Source: an uncultured Bacilli bacterium (GTDB taxonomy: Bacteria; Bacillota_I; Bacilli_A; RF39; UBA660). From it: 64,000 nt of DNA. The notes beneath the pieces were generated by a model. It was not told where the DNA came from. It was given only the letters and a program-made list of their open reading frames with translations, and searched no databases. A program made the translations under genes and the position numbers. The stretch spans positions 1 through 64,000 of the forward strand of contig CAKOKD010000001.1 in assembly GCA_934090935.1 (NCBI GenBank). The letters are read 5' to 3'. Numbering within the stretch: position 1 is the stretch's first letter; each line of letters opens with the position of its first letter. Shown here in pieces: positions 60,866 through 64,000 of the stretch.

Positions 60866-61681
60866 ATGATTAATGTTGAAAAAATTGTTGACTTTATATC
60901 TAGTCCAAAATTTTATGTTCCTATAATAGTAGTTTTATCATGCTATTTACTTATGAATATTTTATCTAGGGCGATAAAAAGAATGTTAATAGCCAATACA
61001 AATAAGCTAGAGGATAAGAAAAGAAACACTATTGTAGTTCTTATTAGCAGTGTTTTAAAGTATGTTTTAATACTTGTTGGATTATGTATTATTCTTGCTA
61101 CTTATGGAGTAAATGTAAAAGGCATTTTAGCCGGTCTTGGAATTGCTGGTGCTATAGCCGGTCTTGCTTTTCAAGATATGCTTAAAGATATTATAAGTGG
61201 ATGTAATATCATAATGGATAACTATTTTATAATAGGTGATTTGGTTCAAATAAATGATTTTATTGGATATGTCGTTGGACTTGGTCTTAAAAATACTAAA
61301 GTAAGAGATTTTGACGGTAATATATTAATAATATCAAACCGTGAAATATCCCATGTTATAAACATGAGTCAAAAACATGCAAGTATTCCAATTATGGTTG
61401 ATGTTGCTTATGAAGAAACTGAGGAAAACGTTAAAAAATCTCTTTTAAAAGCGATTGTAAAGATTAATAAACTTCCAAATATAGTAAAACCTTGTGAATA
61501 TCTAGGTATTGAAAGCATGAATGATTCTTCAGTTACTTATATATTTAGGGTACATGCTAAACCAGACTTTAAATTTGATATGAAAAGAAAAGTGTTTGGA
61601 ATTGTAAAAGATCAATTTGATAAGGATGGTATAAAAATTCCTTATCCTCAAGTGGAGGTACATAATGGAAAAAAACTTTAA
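60866..61681 (+). CDS. mscS: MscS-type mechanosensitive channel
   Basis: This 271-residue protein has three hydrophobic segments (about residues 15-35, 55-80 and 85-110). The pore helix GVNVKGILAGLGIAGAIAGLAFQDMLKDIISGCNIIMDNYFIIGDLV is typical of MscS, followed by the beta domain and a C-terminal alpha/beta domain. It opens under membrane tension to release solutes. The ATG at 60866 is chosen over 60854 on spacing from GGTG. It overlaps the DUF951 gene by 17 bases, as in Bacillus. Confidence 0.92.
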   Translation: MINVEKIVDFISSPKFYVPIIVVLSCYLLMNILSRAIKRMLIANTNKLEDKKRNTIVVLISSVLKYVLILVGLCIILATYGVNVKGILAGLGIAGAIAGLAFQDMLKDIISGCNIIMDNYFIIGDLVQINDFIGYVVGLGLKNTKVRDFDGNILIISNREISHVINMSQKHASIPIMVDVAYEETEENVKKSLLKAIVKINKLPNIVKPCEYLGIESMNDSSVTYIFRVHAKPDFKFDMKRKVFGIVKDQFDKDGIKIPYPQVEVHNGKKL

Positions 61682-61856
61682 TGTAGGAGATAAAGTTATA
61701 ATGAAAAAGCCACATGCATGTGGAACGAATAAATGGATCATCACTAGAAATGGTGTGGATATTAAAATAAAATGTCTTAATTGTGGACATGAAGTGATGA
61801 TGGATAGATTAGAGTTTAAGAAAAAACTCAAAGGAGTTGAAAATGAAAAAGTTTAG
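61665..61856 (+). CDS. DUF951 family protein
   Basis: This 63-residue protein reads NVGDKVIMKKPHACGTNKWIITRNGVDIKIKCLNCGHEVMMDRLEFKKKLK, the full DUF951 pattern with CxxCGH. The Cys residues suggest zinc binding. These genes almost always follow mscS or lie near ychF close to the origin. Function unknown. Confidence 0.92.
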   Translation: MEKNFNVGDKVIMKKPHACGTNKWIITRNGVDIKIKCLNCGHEVMMDRLEFKKKLKGVENEKV

Positions 61857-63384
61857 AGGATTTAAAGAGAAAATTTTACTTCATCCAATAATGGCATTTT
61901 TGCTTATGAGTGGAGTAGTAGTTCTTTTAAGTGGAATTTTGGATCTATTTGACGCATCAGTTACTTATAATAAAATCAATATCAAAACTGGTAACTATGA
62001 ATCAACTTTAGTAACTGTAGAATCCCTTTTGAATTTAAGTGGAATAAAATACATATTTTCTAATACAGTTTCATCGTTTGTATCATTTACTCCGCTTTCG
62101 ATGCTCTTAATCGTGCTTATAGGTATCGGTATTATGGATAGAAGTGGATTTTTAGATACTATGTTTTTTGTATTAACTAAAAATGTATCGAAAACAACAG
62201 TTACATTTATCTTAATGTTGATATGTATTCTTGCTAGTTTAACTGGAGATCTCTGCTTTGTAACCTTGATTCCGTTATCTGCTTTACTATTTAAGTATGG
62301 GAAACGTAATCCAAGTGTTGGTATAATTTCATCGTTTGCTGCTTTATCCTTAGGATTCGGAATGAATTTTATGCTATCGAGTGTTGGGTCATCTCTTGCT
62401 AACTATACGGAGATGAGTGCAAATGTGATATCCAGTGGTTATAATGTTTCAACTTTTGCCTTTTTATTTATAATGATTGTTGCCATATTTGTTGGTGCTT
62501 CACTTCTTACATATGTTACTGAAAAGATAATTGCACCAAGAGTAGGAAAATGTGAGATTGAAGAGGAAATTGTTGAACCAAAAGAAAAGCTTACTCGAAG
62601 AGAGAAAAGGGGTTTGCTTTTAGCCTTATTTGGAGCAACGATTTATTTGATTATATTTATATATAATATTATTCCAAATGTACCTTTAGGTGGAAATCTT
62701 TTAGATTATTCACAAAATAGATATATTGACAAACTATTTGGATATGATTCTTTCTTCAACAGTGGTTTTGTATTTGTAATAACGATTCTTTTCTTTATAG
62801 TTGGGTTATTATATGGACTTGGAACAAAATCAATCAATAATCATCGTGATATATGTGACTTCCTTTCACATTCTCTTGATGGAATCGGAAAAATAATTGT
62901 TTTGATATTCTGTGCTAGTATGTTTATTAGTCTACTTAAGTATACTAATATTGGATCTCTTCTAACTGCAGGTCTTGCAAAGATGTTAAGCAACACAAGT
63001 TTCAGTGGTGTTCCGCTTATTTTACTAGTATTTATAGTAAGTATGATTTCAACGATTCTTCTTCCATCTTTTGTAAATCGTTGGACAATTCTTTCAGGAA
63101 CTGTTGTACCAATGATGATGACTGCTGGATTCTCACCAGAGTTTGCTCAACTAATTTTTACTGTTTCTTCTAGTATAGTGTATCCACTTACACCTGCTAT
63201 GGCATATTTTGTTATATATGTGTCATTTATGGAGAAGTATGAAAAAGATGGAACAGGTCTTTTAAAATCAATTAAATATATTGTTCCATATTCACTTGTT
63301 ATTCTAGCAATGTGGATAGTGCTTATTCTTATGTGGTATTTTATATCTTTACCACTTGGAATATCAACATGGACTATTTTATAG
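61843..63384 (+). CDS. AbgT family transporter
   Basis: This 513-residue protein has about 12 hydrophobic segments and AbgT family features: an opening HPIMAFLLMSGVVVLLSGIL, a block LLIVLIGIGIMDRSGFLDTMF, and C-terminal VSMISTILLPSFVNRWTILSGTVVPMMMTAGFSPEFAQLIFTVSSSIVYPLTPAMAYFVIY. AbgT carriers import p-aminobenzoyl-glutamate (a folate breakdown product) or export sulfonamides. AAAGGAG ends seven bases before the ATG at 61843, which decides the start. It overlaps DUF951 by 14 bases. Confidence 0.88.
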   Translation: MKKFRGFKEKILLHPIMAFLLMSGVVVLLSGILDLFDASVTYNKINIKTGNYESTLVTVESLLNLSGIKYIFSNTVSSFVSFTPLSMLLIVLIGIGIMDRSGFLDTMFFVLTKNVSKTTVTFILMLICILASLTGDLCFVTLIPLSALLFKYGKRNPSVGIISSFAALSLGFGMNFMLSSVGSSLANYTEMSANVISSGYNVSTFAFLFIMIVAIFVGASLLTYVTEKIIAPRVGKCEIEEEIVEPKEKLTRREKRGLLLALFGATIYLIIFIYNIIPNVPLGGNLLDYSQNRYIDKLFGYDSFFNSGFVFVITILFFIVGLLYGLGTKSINNHRDICDFLSHSLDGIGKIIVLIFCASMFISLLKYTNIGSLLTAGLAKMLSNTSFSGVPLILLVFIVSMISTILLPSFVNRWTILSGTVVPMMMTAGFSPEFAQLIFTVSSSIVYPLTPAMAYFVIYVSFMEKYEKDGTGLLKSIKYIVPYSLVILAMWIVLILMWYFISLPLGISTWTIL

Positions 63385-63450
63385 AATTGTAAAAAAAAAT
63401 AATACAAATAATGTATATTATGTTATAATTTATTAAGGAGGATTATGGTA

Positions 63451-64000
63451 ATGAAAAAGTTTTTAAAAGTTTTTATGATTATGGTTTTAGTTGCATTTCC
63501 TTTTGTAACAGTAAATGCAAAAACAACAAAAAAAGCAGAAAAGGAACCAATTAATTTCTATATATTTTATGGTTCAAGTTGTGGATTTTGTCAAAAACTA
63601 CATAACTATACTGCAACATTAGAAAAGGATAAAACAATAAATTCTAAATTCCGTATAGTTGACTACGAAGTTTGGGGCGATAAAGATAACAATGCTTTGA
63701 TGACTAAAGTTGGATCATATTTCAATTTTGATGTAGATGGCGTTCCTTTCTATGTTATCGGTGATCAATATTTTACAGGTTTTTCAGAAGAAACTAGTCC
63801 TGAAAAGATTGTAAACGCAATCAATGAGGAATATGCTGATAGTAATTATGTTGATGTAGTTGCTGGAATTCAAAATGGAACAATTCAAGTTGATGAAAGT
63901 AAAACTTTATCAAATGAAAAAGAAGCAAGCAAAAAGAATGATGTTGTTGGTTATATCATTTTAGGTATTACTGCTGCAATCGTTATCGCAATTCTATTTG
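63451..64000 (+). CDS. Secreted/membrane thioredoxin-fold protein (partial)
   Basis: The frame is open to the window end, so the 3' end is missing. At least 183 residues are seen: a signal peptide (MKKFLKVFMIMVLVAFPFVTVNA), a thioredoxin-like domain with the redox motif CGFC in YGSSCGFCQKLHNY and a cis-Pro block VDGVPFYVIG, a charged linker and a membrane segment starting VVGYIILGITAAIVIAILF. It would act as a thiol-disulfide oxidoreductase outside the membrane. AAGGAGG ends nine bases before ATG 63451; 63445 is an alternative start. TATAAT-like sequence lies at 63424-63429. Confidence 0.8.
   Translation, partial: MKKFLKVFMIMVLVAFPFVTVNAKTTKKAEKEPINFYIFYGSSCGFCQKLHNYTATLEKDKTINSKFRIVDYEVWGDKDNNALMTKVGSYFNFDVDGVPFYVIGDQYFTGFSEETSPEKIVNAINEEYADSNYVDVVAGIQNGTIQVDESKTLSNEKEASKKNDVVGYIILGITAAIVIAILF

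Noticed and set aside
1..64000. Possible use of TGA as tryptophan (mycoplasma code)
   Set aside because: Several genes end at TGA at the expected length (for example walJ at 41515-41517, ATPase at 23449-23451), tryptophans use TGG, and prfB for RF2 is present with its frameshift.

Overview
The window is about 64 kb of very AT-rich DNA (G+C looks well below one third) from a low-GC Gram-positive bacterium, most likely an uncultured gut member of the Bacilli/Tenericutes side of Firmicutes (RF39/Erysipelotrichia-like). This placement is inferred from base composition, AGGAGG-type ribosome binding sites, a Phe T-box and gene families; it was not tested by a search. The genetic code is standard: TGA is used as a stop (for example at the walJ/rlmH junction) and tryptophan uses TGG. 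Nearly all genes lie on the + strand. The set ychF, rpsF-ssb-rpsR, rplI-dnaB, walJ, rlmH, parA-parB, mscS and a DUF951 gene is the one usually found close to the Firmicute replication origin, so the window probably lies near oriC, although dnaA and a parS site are not seen.

Region 1 (1-4265) is accessory DNA. Three copies of a 42-bp sequence encoding the tail of a SEC-C zinc motif (93-134, 2560-2601, 4176-4217) bound two tandem segments that look like integrated elements. Each segment has a pair of ~11-bp-spaced direct repeats just inside each end, as expected for arm sites of a Tn916-type tyrosine integrase. Element A carries a TetR regulator with two operators, a methyltransferase, a DUF3892 gene and a yjcQ-like gene. 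Element B carries only the arm-binding domain of an integrase and one unknown membrane protein.

Region 2 (4400-20330) is a patchwork of single genes and small operons: a LemA/DUF2207-like membrane cluster, methyltransferase, nucleoside phosphorylase, two M3-peptidase-like proteins (one without the catalytic Glu), Nudix hydrolase, TspO-like protein, nucleoside hydrolase, DUF1848, Ogt, a MacB-like ABC exporter, 3-methyladenine glycosylase and an HTH regulator. Region 3 (20356-25713) is a TetR / LiaF-like / DUF4097 / ABC-2 transporter operon. Region 4 (25791-33951) holds a zinc-ribbon membrane protein, a TPM-domain protein, prfB with its +1 programmed frameshift, YitT, a lipoprotein, an Abi_2 HEPN defence protein, HtrA and YchF.

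A DUF6273 surface-protein cassette (about 33970-35517) sits between ychF and rpsF. It is flanked by a perfect 49-bp duplication of the ychF 3' end and terminator, and its putative promoter contains an 8-G tract, so it looks like an inserted, possibly phase-variable surface antigen. It is followed by the replication/ribosomal cluster (rpsF-ssb-rpsR, TPR protein, rplI-dnaB, M23 peptidase, walJ, rlmH).

Region 5 (42000-49765) is an NAD salvage operon: pncA-like, pncB, nadE, nadD, pncC, nadK, an aminotransferase, an NrtR-type regulator and ung. A palindrome centred on the -10 box of its promoter is the probable NrtR operator. Region 6 (49851-64000) holds a second LemA-like protein, an MBL hydrolase, a GerQ-family protein, a YfcC-like transporter, T-box-controlled pheST, a TPR protein, parAB, a Tam41-type CDP-diacylglycerol synthase homologue, MscS, DUF951, an AbgT-family transporter and the start of a secreted thioredoxin-fold protein that runs off the end.
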